Source of the DNA: Ilex aquifolium
Taxonomy: Eukaryota > Streptophyta > Magnoliopsida > Aquifoliales > Aquifoliaceae
NCBI GenBank assembly: GCA_951799425.1
Contig: OX637393.1
Location: 2,734,501-2,798,500 of the forward strand
Direction of reading: 5' to 3'
DNA length: 64,000 nucleotides
In this document: one piece after another, positions 24,493 through 37,260 of the stretch
Position numbering within the stretch: the stretch's first letter is position 1
How the letters are laid out: each line of letters starts with the position of its first letter
Notes under the pieces: model-generated
Told to the model about the DNA's origin: nothing
Seen by the model: only the letters and a program-made list of their open reading frames with translations
The model's database searches: none
Translations under genes and position numbers: made by a program

Positions 24493-24954
24493 CTTTGTGA
24501 AGATTTTGTTGCCAATTGCACATTTAAATACTTTGAAACTGCATATTGATGTAAAAGACATGTTACTCAAACAGTGCTTCATTTTCATAGCTAATAAATC
24601 TGTAACTTGTTTGCCTCGATGAGAATCTGATGGAAGGTATGATCCTGAATGAGCCAGCCATGAATAAGTTGTTTGTATAACCACAAGTTTCACTCATGGA
24701 TAAGTAGACATTGATGAAATTTTTAAAATGTTGGATTTATTTAGAATTTTGGATTATGTTGGTTTGAATTTGGGCTTGAGCTTGGGCTTGGGCGGGGACG
24801 GGGGCGAGCATTAAAAATTTATCCGCGGACGAGAATGGGGATGAAAATTATTCCCGTTAACGGGGGTGGACTGGAGATGGACAAAGTTTTTTTAAGCGGG
24901 TACGGGGATGAAGACTATATCCCCCGCCCCCGCTTCGGTCCACTAACATCCCTA
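24270..24954. mobile_element. hAT-type element, second copy
   Basis: Ends TAGGGATGGCAGTGGACC and GGTCCACTAACATCCCTA, flanked by GTTTCACT (24262-24269) and GTTCCACT (24955-24962), an 8 bp duplication with one difference. Subterminal sequence matches the hAT element at 9538-10305. It contains a TA microsatellite near 24466-24491 and no transposase. Confidence 0.82.
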
Positions 24955-25139
24955 GTTCCACTTGAATTGACCGTGGCTAATGTACTATGAAGAAAAATAG
25001 AGAAAAGATGTATTGGATAAAATTTCACTCCGCATAAAATTAGGTGAAACTATTCTAATTTTAGTGAATTTAATAAATTTAATATATATAATTTTGAAGT
25101 GAAAATAAATTGCTGCCAAAAAATAATGAGAATAAGTCC

Positions 25140-25936
25140 ACCTAATTTATTTAGGGCCCATCCCATATTATGTGGTTAGCAGAAAATGAACAACTAAAGC
25201 CCATCCCATGGCACGCCTTATAGTGTAGGGATGGGCTGGTTTTGTTGATGTTTTCAGCTCCTTCAAATGTTGTTTGCAAATTTGTACATAATGAGGCCCA
25301 TAGGGCCCAAATAGTATGTCATAAACCCCAGGGACAGCCCAATGGATACATGAATGAGCTCTACCCCGAGACATCCTGAGTTCAAAAATTTGAAAACTCT
25401 CTTGCCGTTAGGTCATGAAGGATTTATCTCTCATGAATTATTTAGTCTCGGTATAGATGATTTGTCTTTGATCAAAGTGAGGAAGAGATTAATCGAGGTG
25501 TATGTAAGTTGGTTCGGACACCCCTAATCACAATATCCAAAAAAAAAATAACGTGCAAGTATCAAGCTACGGTTAATCAAAGTTAGCAAGCTCTATTTTG
25601 TTAAATTAGTGGGTGAAAATTGATGGAGGTGATAAATAAGAAGAAAGTTCTATTTTTCACTTAGATGTCGCAGTTGCATGGGTAATATATTTTTCAAGTG
25701 AAATTTTATGCTCAAATTTGTATAGTCATTTCAAGTCTAATTTGTATAGCGTCCGACTTCTAAGCGAATTTAGTCAAATCCTTATCGTTCATAATCAACA
25801 TTATATCAACTATTAATTAAGCGGGTCAAGTCGATTTCGATCTAAACTTATTCAGACAAAAAAAACCACACCTAATAACTTTTTATCTATTTCGTGTCGG
25901 ATTCACAAACCGGTTTCCACTCTACCTAATGAACAT
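25140..25936 (+). repeat. Duplicated segment, copy 2
   Basis: Second copy of 21232-22036 in the same orientation. The copies are separated by Helitron G, a MITE and the hAT element. Differences are mostly single bases, with a short loss in ACAAACCGGTTTCC relative to copy 1. Confidence 0.85.
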
Positions 25937-26399
25937 AGAATTAACACGAGGATCATGTTACTAACTCCTAAAGTAGGGTGTTTGGAAACTTTCATCTGCA
26001 TATCTAAATAGGTACTTTTTGTGAACCAAACTTTTAAAAAGTTTGAGAACTCACAAGGGCACAAAGCGTTGATCACAACTTTGTACCTATCTTTGACCAC
26101 AAGAAAAGCATTGTGCTAGATTTTCCATCATTTTCTTTCTTCACATGGGAAAGCCATTAAAAAACTAGTGGAATCAAATTTTTTTCAATCATAAATCATT
26201 TATTTAAAAGTAGTATGAGATTTTTTGGGTAATGACGAGTCTCGCTTAATTTCATAATAACTAATTGTCATCGAGAAAAAATGTATATATTGAACAGAAT
26301 TTAAATTTAAATTTTTATTATTGACACCGAGCTTTGAATCCTTACCTTTTTTGTCCTTAAACATCATGTTAGGACTTAACCCTTTGTTTTTTTTGGGGG

Positions 26400-26560
26400 A
26401 AGGGGTGGTTTAACAGTCATAAATGTCTTAGTCAGTTTACGCGCACTTGAACTAATCTCCTCCCAGTTCGGTCAAAGGCAAGTTATCTACGCCGAGATTA
26501 GAGTATTCACGAGGGATACCACTTAACCAACTATGACTTTGATTGTAGATTTCCAGTTAA
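26400..26560 (-). mobile_element. SINE-like remnant
   Basis: Carries AACTAATCTCCTCCCAGTTC and ACGCCGAGATTAGAGTATTC, words that recur at 36160-36240 in the same order. The family looks like a tRNA-derived plant SINE, here decayed. Confidence 0.45.
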
Positions 26561-27114
26561 GACATTAGATCTTAATTAGCAAAACTAGAAATATGGTATG
26601 CATCTGCATGAGTACTTTCTTTTAATTCTCTTCAATTGTAGATTATCCGTCACGAATTCAAGTAGAATTTACTATAAATAAATACATTCCACATAATAAA
26701 AAGAAGATGATCCATCTTTGAAAAAACTATATTAAAAACAAATCAGAAATCAAACAAAAGAGTTATATTATTATTCAATAATTAATTAAACATAACATTT
26801 AAAAAATCCAATATTATTGTGATTAAGTTTGCAAAGGTGAAAGGAGTGCATGCCACCCACATCCAATAATTAAGCCAGCTAAGAGACACAGACTACCCAC
26901 CCAATCCATCCCCACATCTATTATAAAATAGAATATTTCACAATGTTCTTTAGGGACTTTTTGTATCCATGCATAAGTTGTTTAATTTCAATTCTCCAAC
27001 AGATTTTGGAATAAATTATATTTTATACATATAAAGTTTACATCTAATTTTTATTTGATTTTCTAAACTATCACTTGAAAAATTAAAACTTCAAACTTTG
27101 AGTCGAATTTCAAC

Positions 27115-27270
27115 TAGAGTAATACTACATCGACAAAAAAATGAGATCAGCAGGGACCAAAATGACATAATATTACCATATAATTGTGTTTTTCGTCCCA
27201 TTTTTATACATTCATGTCATTTTATTTTTTTTTTGGCTCTTTTTCTTGTCGGTCTAACATTACTATTTCA
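27115..27270. mobile_element. MITE-like inverted repeat
   Basis: The left end GAGTAATACTACATCGACAA and right end TTGTCGGTCTAACATTACT are imperfect inverted repeats, similar in style to the Mutator-type MITE at 10765. Flanks ATTTCAACT and ATTTCAGAC may be a decayed 9 bp duplication. Confidence 0.42.
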
Positions 27271-28074
27271 GACCAAGTCTCGATATCCAAATAAGTCAGC
27301 AATCAAAAAAGGAAAGTATCACATGTCCTCATTTGATGTGCAATTTTGACCATTAATGTCATATATAGTTTATAGCTCTAATTCAGTTCTTCAATTAATG
27401 GCATAGGTTATATATTTCAAATTAGTACCATAACTCTTAAGGATTCGATTGTTTTATTTATTTTTTGTTTTGGGAAAGTATCCAATTGTTTTAATTTTTT
27501 TGGGAAAGTGTTCTATTATTTTAGTTTTTAGTTTTTTTCCCTAGGACATAAAAAGGTTACACGACCTGACGTAAAAATTATGTTTGAACATGACTATAAC
27601 AACTCAAATCCGTTAGTAGTCCTCTAGATGAGCTCCGCAAACCGTTAGAAACAAGTCAATAATCTACCCTCAGCGAATTGAACCTAGGCCACGACTCTTA
27701 CGGGACGTTATCTTGCCACTAGATCATCGAGCTCGGTGGTCTATATTGTTTTAGTTAATTACACATGACTTAATAAAAATGAGATGAAATTCTAAGGGCA
27801 TAAAATTACATTTATTCCAGGTTATGTGGTACAAGCAAGAGGTGGGGACAGAGAGGTGTGTGGGACCCGTTTTCATATTGCAAGCAAAATGGTCATCAAC
27901 CACCAACTGACTCTCTCCCATGTGCAATGCTTCATCAGCTCTCGCTGGCACTTGCTCATGTACAGTTCAGGCCAAAGATTTCTGAAAGAAACATTCAAGA
28001 ACCTATGAACTTTGAACTTCAATTTGCTAATTTCTTCAATCCCACAATCTCTTTCTCTTTCTCTCACCTCAAGT

Positions 28075-31000
28075 ATGGATTCCAATACCCTTCTTGACTA
28101 TGCTCTATTTCAACTCACACCAACCAGAACAAGGTAACACTTTTCTCCATCTCCACACACACATTCACACACAGTTCACCCAAATTTGGCCTAATTTGAT
28201 TGGCTTTGAACAATGATGAAGTAGTTGTAATTTTTGTGTTAATGGCATGTATAGATGTGATCTTGTGGTCTTTTCTGGTGGGATCAGTGAGAAATTAGCT
28301 TCTGGGTTAGTGGAACCTTTCGTTTCTCACCTGAAATTTGCTAAAGATCAGATTCCCAAAGGCGGGTACTCAATAACTCTTCGACCACCCACCATTGATG
28401 CTTCTTGGTTCACCAAAGCCACATTTCAAAGGTAGAGAGACACTAATTACCAGAGTTCTTTTGAATTTATGTTTGTTATTGTGTAAATTTCCTGTCAATG
28501 TTGATTAACATTGGAATGTAACTCTTGGATTAGTCAAATCCCTTTTTTTATCAGATATATCAAACCCAGATTGTCTTATTGTCTTATGTTAGTGTTCATA
28601 GTTACTGAATTGTGTATGTCTATGCCAATCATTGCAAAGCCATTAATGTTTTATCCCCAAAAAAGTTCTTAATTATGTTAGAATTTAATTATGGAAATAC
28701 AACCCTTCTATCAGCAAATTCATCTTGAACTTTAGCAAATTATAACCAAATTTTGCATTTTTTATTGTCACATTATGAATTATGTAATACCCATGATGAC
28801 CATGAACATTGGTTACCCATTTTTTTGTTCTGATGGATCAAATATTGTATTGATCATTCCACAAATTATTTTATATATTCTTGTATTTTTTTATTTTCTT
28901 TTGCTCGTTCCACAAAGAGAACCCAATTTTCCCAAGAATGCTAATGATTTCCAAATATTGTAAGAGTTGTATTTAATCCTTAATTACTTATATATTTCTT
29001 GATTTTTCGGAAAATAGTAATGTGGGCAATATGCTTCTTAATTCTTAAAGAGTACTGCAATAATTCAATTGATACTCATGGAATTTTTGTTTGAAGACCA
29101 TTGTGCACTAAGCTTTTAGCTTATTGACTATTAAAATGAAATCATTTTAATGACAATTTTTCTGAGCCCTGAATTTGTCCCTGTAGATGAATTATTTGAT
29201 CAGCATTCTACTAGTCATTAGAGTTTTTTTAAACTTGACAGTTGCTTCTATTTATATTGAAATAGCAATGATCATATACCATTTGGCTAAGTTGAATGAG
29301 TAAAACTTTGAAGTTTGCAGTTCACTAAGACTCGATACTTCCATGACTGTGAAACCCCCAATGCGTATTACACTGAGAGACATTAGCTGCAGAACCATTA
29401 AACTGTTGCTGGGCTCAATTTTATTGATGTAGTTTGGATATTTTTTCCGCTTTTATGGCAGATTTGTGCGTTTTGTAAGCACCCCCGAAATTCTCGAGAG
29501 GTTTCTACGAATTGAAAGAGAGATTTTGCAGATTGAGAGTTCTGTCCAATCAAATGAATTGTTGAACACCAATATAGCCGGACACGGAGAGAAAGGTATA
29601 CTTGGAGTTTTTTTTGAATCCTATATTGGAATTCAATTATCTCAGTTGAACCTTTTCCTGTCTTTTAATTTTGTGTAAATGATGTAAGACCTTGTGAAGT
29701 TCTTCCAACATTTGATCTCACTTGTCTGAAATTTAACAATCATGCTCTTAATTCTTTTAGTTTTTCATTTTCTGAAAGAATCATTTTACACCTATCACTA
29801 TTTGTTCCAATGAAAAATTGTGGGACTCATTTGTTCTTATTACCATGAATCATCGCCCTACACACACCACAAAGGTATTCTGATTCAGTGTGCTAATTAA
29901 TTTGGGTCATCAGGGAGTTTTCCAGCTGCCGATGGGATTACAAAGAAGTCAATTGATTCCTCTAAGGTTCCTTTCTTTCCACAAACCTAAGTGAACAGAC
30001 TATCTCAAGCTTTTTCATTGTCTTCTGTTTTATTAATGTAAACTTTTCTTTGATGGTTCCTTCTAGTCAAAAGGTGAAATTGAGGAAATCAATGATGTTG
30101 TACAAGAAGAAAATTCCAAGTAAATCATCTTACCTCTAAATGGATTCACTCTTGGAATCTCTATGTTATTTCTAGTGCTTAGATGTTTTGTATTGAGTCA
30201 TTCAATTATGTCGGTCAGGATTCAGCTTCAACGTCTCTTGGAGACTCGAAAAGTACTACTACGGAAAGAGCAAGCCATGGCTTATGCCCGTGCACTTGTG
30301 GCTGATTTCGAAATCGAGGATATTGATGATCTCGTATCTTTTGCTGATGCTTTTGGAGCCTCACGTTTGAGGTATGGCTCGATATTGTTTCAAATTAAGT
30401 TTCACTTGAGTTTAATTGTTGCTTATATGTCATATGAACAATTTTCCTGCACTAAGTTTGATTGTGTCATCCATACTCTTTTGCGTGAAGGACTTCTTCC
30501 ATCCAATGCCTTTATTAACATCAGAAGCCTTCTGTAACTGATGATCAAAATTTCATTTTGTTTCTATTGAGATGATTAACTCCCAGAACCGAAACAAATC
30601 AGTGATTGAATACCGAAATTCCTATGTTTGAAAATGTTTCAAGATGTTTGGAAATCCAATTTTCAATTTTTTTTCTGTTTCTATTCCGTTTTGGAAATAT
30701 TTTCAAAATGTTTCTATTTCCAAGCTAACCCAAAATATGCTTTGTTTGTAACCCAAATTATGCGTGCACTTTGTTCCAGCAAATAGCCTCGATGAGTCTC
30801 AAATGAAGAGCTTTGGTTATTTGCAGGGAAGCATGCATTGATTTCAAGGAACTGTCCAAGAAAAAGCGCACAGATGGCCTTTGGATGGATGAATTAGCAG
30901 CTATGGAGTCATGCTCTCCATCAGAGCTGTCATACTTGGGAACATCAGGTATTGTTCTTACATGTGAAAACACCTCAAGCCAGAACAACATGCTAAATTT

Positions 31001-34000
31001 TCACAATGGTGGCATCTCTGCTGGTAGACTTGTGCCAAATGGCTCAATGGATGTTTCCTCTGATTCACTTGCAACTGAGGCAAATTCAGACAGCAACAAA
31101 GGTAGTTTCTCTTCTTCATGCTTTTTCCCATTCAGCTATCTTATTGCATTTATCACAGAGAAGCAAATTTTTTTACTGGGAAAAGAAAAGATGGTGATCC
31201 AGCCAGCATCCTATGCTTTGGTCCCCATTTTGTAAAGCATTTCTGGGTTTCTTAAATTAGATACATTTTTGTTCTTCCCTAACTAAATAAATAAAAGGAA
31301 AAAAGAACAAGGGGGTTTGTGGAACAATAGCAATTCTCCATGTACAATGTGTGATTCTACACCCTTAGCCAACTTGCACCTTCTCCCTGTTGACACTTCT
31401 TTCATCTTTTCTGAGATTTCAATTAATTATTCATTTTCTCGAGGCATATTTTGTATATATACTTTGCAAGTAAAGTGGATAACCAATTTGGCTTCCTCGT
31501 GTATTGAGCAGAACTTGGTTGTCTTCCTTTATAAAGATAAATGAAAAAAAGCTTGTTTGATGATGTCAATTATACATCCATAACCCCCCACCCCCAAAAA
31601 AAAAAAACCATAAAATAAGGGAAGAAATGTAGTTTGGTATTCTCAGATTTAATTACACTGATGATACTTATGGTATCTAGAAACATATATTTGCACCAAA
31701 TGTAGAACAATGTGAAATTGCTTTACCATATCTTGTATGACTGGGGTAGTTAAAAAATTTCAAGTCTATAGCCTGATCAGCAAATACGAATCATTTACCC
31801 TTATGTGATTACTAAATTCAGGTACTAGAACTTCACCTCTACCCATTTCATTCATCACTCCTACCCATTTCATTAGCTCATGTAAATGCACTGCAAGTTT
31901 TTTATCTGAAATTATTAGTGCCATTTTTCACGCAATATTTTGTTTAATGCTTTTTTTTTTTTAATTGCACTCTTCATACTTCCAATCAAAAGTCAAGCGG
32001 CAAAAAGATTACTGCAATTTCTGCTGCATATGACAATTACATTTTGCTCATATTCCCGGGATAAGTATGGCATGCCCGACATATGATATCTGATAACCAG
32101 ATGTGTCTTGTGTTTTTTCAAGTTACACGGGAATGCAATCTGTGGATGAAGTTTCGAACAGATAATTAAGATATTCTCTGATGTCAAAGAATATTACTTG
32201 CAGGTGATAACTTGCCCGTATCAGATCAGACACAATCGACTTCAGCAAATGGTCAAGTGCAGATGCCATGGCTAAACCAGATTCCTTCATATATGTACAA
32301 TTTTCAGAGCCCTGTTCAACAAATGCCTCCATTTCAAGGTCATCCTTTCTCGGGTGCACTTCCTGTAGCTCCATTTTATCCGGGGAATGGGCATTGGCCT
32401 CCAAATGCGGACTTGTCTGCTCATGGTGTTGTCCGGGAAGCTGATCATCATCGACATCAGAAGCCAATGACAAAGAAGAAATCTCCAAAAGAAAAAGGGC
32501 CTGAAAGTTCAGAGGAAGATGAGCAAACTGAAACTAGTGACTCCAATTCTGGAAGTAATCCAGATGCACCTACCCAGCATGATAGAAAGCATTCATCAAG
32601 GGAAGAACCATACAGGAGAAAGCACAAGAAGAAATCCCCCAAAACCGTCGTAATACGTAACATCAACTACATCACTTCCAAGAGTAGTAATGGAGAGAAG
32701 AATGGAGTACCTAATGATCTTTCTTCTGTTGAAGATGAAGTAATCGATGAATATTTTCTCCAACAGCAGGTAGAGGATGCAGTTGGATCTTTGGAGAAAC
32801 ACCGGAGGTCAGCATCACATAACAATAAAAGGCGAGGCGGGCACAAAATCCCTAATGGTGTAAATGGATCAAAAGATTCTGCTGACCAGGATCTTGAGAA
32901 TAATGCAGCAGCAAATAGATTGGAGGGAGCAAAACGAGATGAGAACTGGGATGTCTTCCAGAATCTTCTAATAAGAGATGAGGAGCCGACTATTGATGGG
33001 GTAGAACAGAAGCATCGTTTGGATGTTCAAGATGAACAATTGGTGATCAAGAGTTCCGGTAATGGGAGTGCATTAACAAATTGCCACGAGGAAGACTTTG
33101 AATCAGAGAAAATCAAAATTCACCAGACAACAGCAGCAGATTTCTTTGTTGTGACTGAGAGAGATGAGGAAACTAAGGGAAGAGTTCACTTGGAAGATTT
33201 TGGAAATGGAGAGAATTCTCTTCCAAGGATGAAGAGAAGGGGTTTGGCAGAAGAGGAAGTGCTATTTTCTCAGAGATCAGAAGAATCAGTGAGTGCTCTC
33301 CAGGAAACCCTTTTGGACTGTAACAGAGAGTCATCTCTAATAAAAAGTGGAAACGCAGAAGATTGGTTCATTGTCAACCACTCGGGAGAATCAGAAAGTC
33401 CAAAGGGAACCATCCAGCGAAATATATATGATGCCAGTTACAATTTGTCAGTAAAAGGCGATCGCGCTCTCATGGAAAGAAGTGAAAAAGTTGTTCCTGT
33501 AGATGATTCTTTTATGGTACAAGCTCCATCAGCTGTTGATGATCAATATAATACTCAATGGAGTACAGACATGAGCATGGTTTTGGACCTGGCTATAGCT
33601 TCCCAGCCTGAAAATGGCACCACAGATCTTTCAGGGAACAAAGTTGGAGTATCTGGTCCCTGTGAGCCTGACGACCTATGTGTGGTGCTTATACGGGATT
33701 CGGGGTTAGATTCCTCTGGGGACCCTTGGACACCAGAAATGGAATATGGAACTGAAATTTCATTTAAAGGACCCGATCGAAAGTCCTCTGCCATTGAAAC
33801 AAATGATCTCGTAGAAGAGAAGCTTCCCACCAGTAGTAAGAACACCCATCGGAAAGCTGTTGTTCCTGGGACAAAAAATGTGGGCAAAGAAGTGAGGTCT
33901 AAAAGTTTGCAGGGTTCTCTTTCAAAGATCAAATCAGATACTTTGTCTAATGGCAAAAAACAACCAACTCCTGTAAAGAGGCCTGTGGTTCAAAAGAGCA

Positions 34001-34261
34001 AATTAGAAAAGGTATGAATGACATTGTTTTTGAGTTCTGATAATATAACATGTGCTGTTCAATTTACATTGTCTATTTTTCCCTTCTCTTGTACTCAAAA
34101 TGGAGCAATCTTGTATGCAGGAAGAAGAGAATCGCAAGAAAATGGAAGAATTAGCAATTCAACGCCAGAAGAGAATTGCTGAAAGAACTGCAGCTACTGG
34201 TTCTGCTCATGTCACATCTAAGAAAGTTCCACTGGGAAGGAAAACGGCTTCTTTGGGTTAA
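28075..34261 (+). CDS. COP1-interacting protein 7-like (CIP7 family)
   Basis: Exons: 28075-28133, 28255-28431, 29462-29595, 29914-29966, 30067-30119, 30219-30371, 30827-31101, 32204-34011, 34121-34261. They total 2853 nt, in phase throughout, 950 residues, all GT-AG. The start [20 protein letters not shown] is the hallmark N-terminus of CIP7-related proteins. The first 300 residues are the conserved part ([58 protein letters not shown]). Exon 8 encodes a Pro/Gln-rich stretch, a basic KKK/RRKH region with the conserved [12 protein letters not shown], and a long acidic Ser-rich tail. The end is a short charged helix ([11 protein letters not shown]). Arabidopsis CIP7 was described as a nuclear COP1 partner promoting light-induced genes; the same role here is inference. 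The C-terminus is shorter than I expect for the family. Confidence 0.9.
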
Positions 34262-35611
34262 GTTCGCCTAAACTGGCCATTACCAATTCATCCAGTGTTA
34301 TATTAAACACAGGAGGATCTGTTCTTTCAAACTCGGACAAACCAACACGAGAGCAAAGGTAATTGGTCTTGTGAATGCTTAAATGCCCTGTCAACAATGT
34401 CTGCTTAAGCTTTATATGGTGAAAATTTATTTGAAGAAATTGATCTGCCAAGAATTTTGTGTGTAACCAGACAAGGGTAGCAAAAATTTTCTTCTATCGG
34501 AGCCATGAATCTCTTGCCAGCCCTTTTACCTCGAGTTCATAATCTTTTGATATATTCCCGCAGAATCTTCCACTTCAGATTACTGCTAATCCCGGTGCCG
34601 ATTTTTCCAAGTCTGTTTTGTTTTGTATTTTCTTTAGTTGTAAATTTTCAACATATACTGTCATTTCCACTAAGTAATATGTTTGAGACATTCTTTCTGT
34701 ATGTAGTTCAGAATTTGTATTTTGTAACTATTGCAATAAAATTGTATTCTTTTGTTTTGACTACTTCCAATGTGTGTTGGATCAAAGATAAGCTTGGTTG
34801 TTTTGGGGGGTACTGATTGAAAATATCAACCCAACATCTGGCAATGACAGGTATAGGCTAAATTCGTAGATCCGTCCCTGGCATCAACATCAGAGATTCA
34901 AGTCCTGAGGATGTCTTGAAAACGAAAATAAAAATAAAAATCACACAAGATTTCCAAGGTGCAACAGTGAAACATGAACAAGAAATTTTGGATGTAATGC
35001 TCACTATGTTTAGACAATGGTATGAGTGGTAGGATTGAATTCCTCCCATTCTCATGAATAACTAGTGTCTTTTGTTTCTCTCAAAAGAATTGGTTCATGT
35101 GGTTACAACTTGTTGAGTTTGTCTTTGTGTATAAACCACCATTGACAGTCTGTCTCTTTATGATCACCCTTGCAGTGGGTACCAATTACCAGACTGCAAT
35201 ATTTTGCAAACATATTTATCAATTTATGGTATTTTTGAATTTATTTATCAAATTACGACACTTTTTAAAAAGCGAGTTTAGGGTTGACAATCCTGCTTTT
35301 AAATTATTTGACTTCATATAATTTGTCTTGCTGGAATATTTAACGAAAGTCAGGTCAACAACTCCGTTTTTTAAAAAATATCATAATTTAATAAATAAGT
35401 TCAAAAATATAAAAAATTAGCACAATTAATACAACACAACACGAATATGAATATAGTATGGTCAATTGGCACAATTAATAAGTGGGTAGGTTTGTGTTAG
35501 ACACGAATAATTCGTTCAATAGAATTATAAGAAAATAAATATATTTTTAATTATTTATTTCTTCTTCATTGAGTATTGTATGATTTGTTTTAAAACTAAA
35601 TGATTTTTTTG

Positions 35612-35790
35612 TTGTGTAGTTGTGTAGTTGTTCGGTTGTTTCATCAAAAAAAAAAAAATGATGCTGTCCCGGGACTTGTCCCACATCGGGACTCTTGGGT
35701 GTGTGTGTTTGTGTTTAAATACCTTCAGCTGCCTTCTCCTTTTAAGGAGTTGTGTAGTTGTTTGGTTGTTTCATCAAAAAAAAAAAATGA
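35612..35790. repeat. TRIM or solo-LTR-like piece between 40 bp direct repeats
   Basis: TTGTGTAGTTGTTCGGTTGTTTC... ending in a poly-A run plus TGA occurs at about 35615-35660 and again at about 35749-35790. Between the copies lies TGTCCCACATCGGGAC and a short AT/GT-rich segment. TGTCCCACATCGG is a common start of plant TRIM and Copia LTRs. No target duplication could be assigned. Confidence 0.4.
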
Positions 35791-36104
35791 TTTTTTTGTT
35801 TGTTTTTATTAAAATGTGAACTAAGTAGATTTTTAATTTATGGGAGGCTCATGTTACATTAATTTAGTTGAGATAAAGGGGATATTAGTACTCCGACTTT
35901 CACGAATATAATACGAACATGATACAAATTCAAAATAATACGATCTGAATATTCACACGATTCAAATTCATTGGCACCCTAATAAATTATAATCACTCTA
36001 GCATTTTCAAATAATTTTTTATTTTTTTTGGTCGAAAATAACTTTATTTATGAGGAATATTGGTTTGCACCAATGGTTAAGAAACTATCGGCTCCTAAAC
36101 ATGA

Positions 36105-36380
36105 CTTGGGATCGAGTTTGTTTTTTTATTTTGTTTCAACGGTAAAAGGTGTTTGTGCCAGTTAATGCATACCTCGACTAATTCCCTTCTCGATCCGATC
36201 AAAGGTAGATCATTCACGCCGAGACTAAGGTATTCATGAGATAAATCTCTCATTATCTGACTCCAAGGAATTGTCAAGATTTGAACTCAGGACGTCTGGA
36301 TTTACAGTTCATCTCTATTACCACTTCAGTTAACCCATGAGGTTTGGGATTGAGTTTCACCAATCAAGTAACAACTCCCT
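36105..36380 (-). mobile_element. tRNA-derived SINE-like element
   Basis: On the minus strand it reads TTAACTGAAGTGGTAAT (box A-like) and about 35 bp later GAGTTCAAATC (matches the RNA polymerase III box B consensus GGTTCNANTCC in part). A family-specific body follows, with ACTTAGTCTCGGCGTGAAT-like words. Related sequence occurs at 21445, 25350, 26400 and 36405. Confidence 0.58.
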
Positions 36381-36404
36381 TTCTTTTAGAAGTAATATAT
36401 ATTC

Positions 36405-36575
36405 ATCCTGAATTCGAAATTTGACAGTTTTCTTGGGAAAAATGTCATAATAGATTTATCATGAAGTTCTTAGTCCCGACGTGAATGACATATTTTTGAC
36501 CAGACCGGATAGGAGATTAGTCGAGAATCGAGATGCACATATACGAGCTCGGACACCCCTTAACCGTAATACCTA
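36405..36575 (+). mobile_element. SINE-like element, opposite orientation
   Basis: Starts CATCCTGAATTCGAAATTTGA and runs through ATTAGTCGAGAATCGAGATG to ACACCCCTTAACCGTAATACC. It matches the SINE-like parts of the duplicated segments near 21460 and 25370. It lies tail-adjacent to the minus-strand copy before it. Confidence 0.52.
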
Positions 36576-36587
36576 TAAAAAAATATA

Positions 36588-36742
36588 TATATATTATCTA
36601 ACCCAAATTTGTATCCCAAATGAAGGAGAATCATTAAGATGAGTGGGTCCCATCAATTTTTTTAAATGGGACCCATTAATTCAATGGTCCCCTTCATTTG
36701 GGATACAAATTTAGGTCACAGATTTGAGTTACATAATATTGC
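36588..36742. mobile_element. Foldback MITE, copy 1
   Basis: Strong inverted repeat centred on GTGGGTCCCATC / AATGGGACCCAT, with outer arms CCAAATTTGTATCCCAAATG and CATTTGGGATACAAATTTAG and an outermost AGCAATATTATGTAACTCAA (complement of the right end). A relative is at 42907-43075. Confidence 0.72.
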
Positions 36743-37260
36743 TAAAAAAAAAAAGTAAAAAAATAAAAACTCAAATGTGCAGTGGCATTATTTTCCTAGC
36801 TGGCAAACATACAATAACCCAACATCTGTTCCTTCTTTCATGGGAATGGATTAGTTAGCCGTTATAAGCCCACCCACAACATCCATCAACAACTACTCAA
36901 AAAACCAAGCAACAGAGAGCGACAATTACGCCAATACGCGGCTATGTCCTTAAAAAAGAAATAATTTTTTTCCTCTAACCTGACTCTTTCTCTCTCTCTT
37001 TGCCAAACAAAAAGAGAAAGAAACTTGTCCACATAGACTTACAACACCCAGACCATTGGGCTGCACGTTGTAATTTTCTATGCAAATTTTGTGTTCGAAA
37101 TTTGAATGCTCATCATCAGTTTTATAATTCTCTCTTGTATAATCTTGGGTTTCTTCTCAAACCCGACAAAATTGATCATTTCAACTCAACAAAGTCGTGT
37201 ACCAACTGTTTGGGTTTGGGTCGTACAAGACTCTATAAGAGGAGTTGCCATTGATTGGCC

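Larger units (their letters stand above)
25937..28074. other. Intergenic DNA upstream of the CIP7-like gene
   Basis: AT-rich and without a convincing gene. It contains a SINE-like piece (26400-26560) and a MITE-like piece (27115-27270). The last 200 bp before 28075 should hold the promoter and 5' leader of the CIP7-like gene, but I see no decisive TATA box. Confidence 0.5.
34262..37260. other. Intergenic region between the two plus-strand genes
   Basis: Contains the 3' end of the CIP7-like transcript, a TRIM-like piece (35612-35790), two SINE-like copies (36105-36380, 36405-36575) and a MITE (36588-36742). An open frame at 37000-37254 begins at TTG and is read as 5' leader of the next gene, not as a protein. 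Confidence 0.55.

Noticed and set aside
27600..27740. Possible tRNA gene near the GAATTGAACCTAGG word
   Set aside because: A box-B-like word is present, but no cloverleaf arms could be formed around it by eye; it is more likely decayed SINE sequence.
32123..32802. Minus-strand open frames opposite the CIP7-like exon 8
   Set aside because: Shadows of the long coding exon, without their own splice or domain evidence.
37000..37254. 84-codon frame upstream of the proline-rich gene
   Set aside because: It opens at TTG, has no family features and lies in the 5' leader. The next gene's ATG at 37261 starts in another frame.
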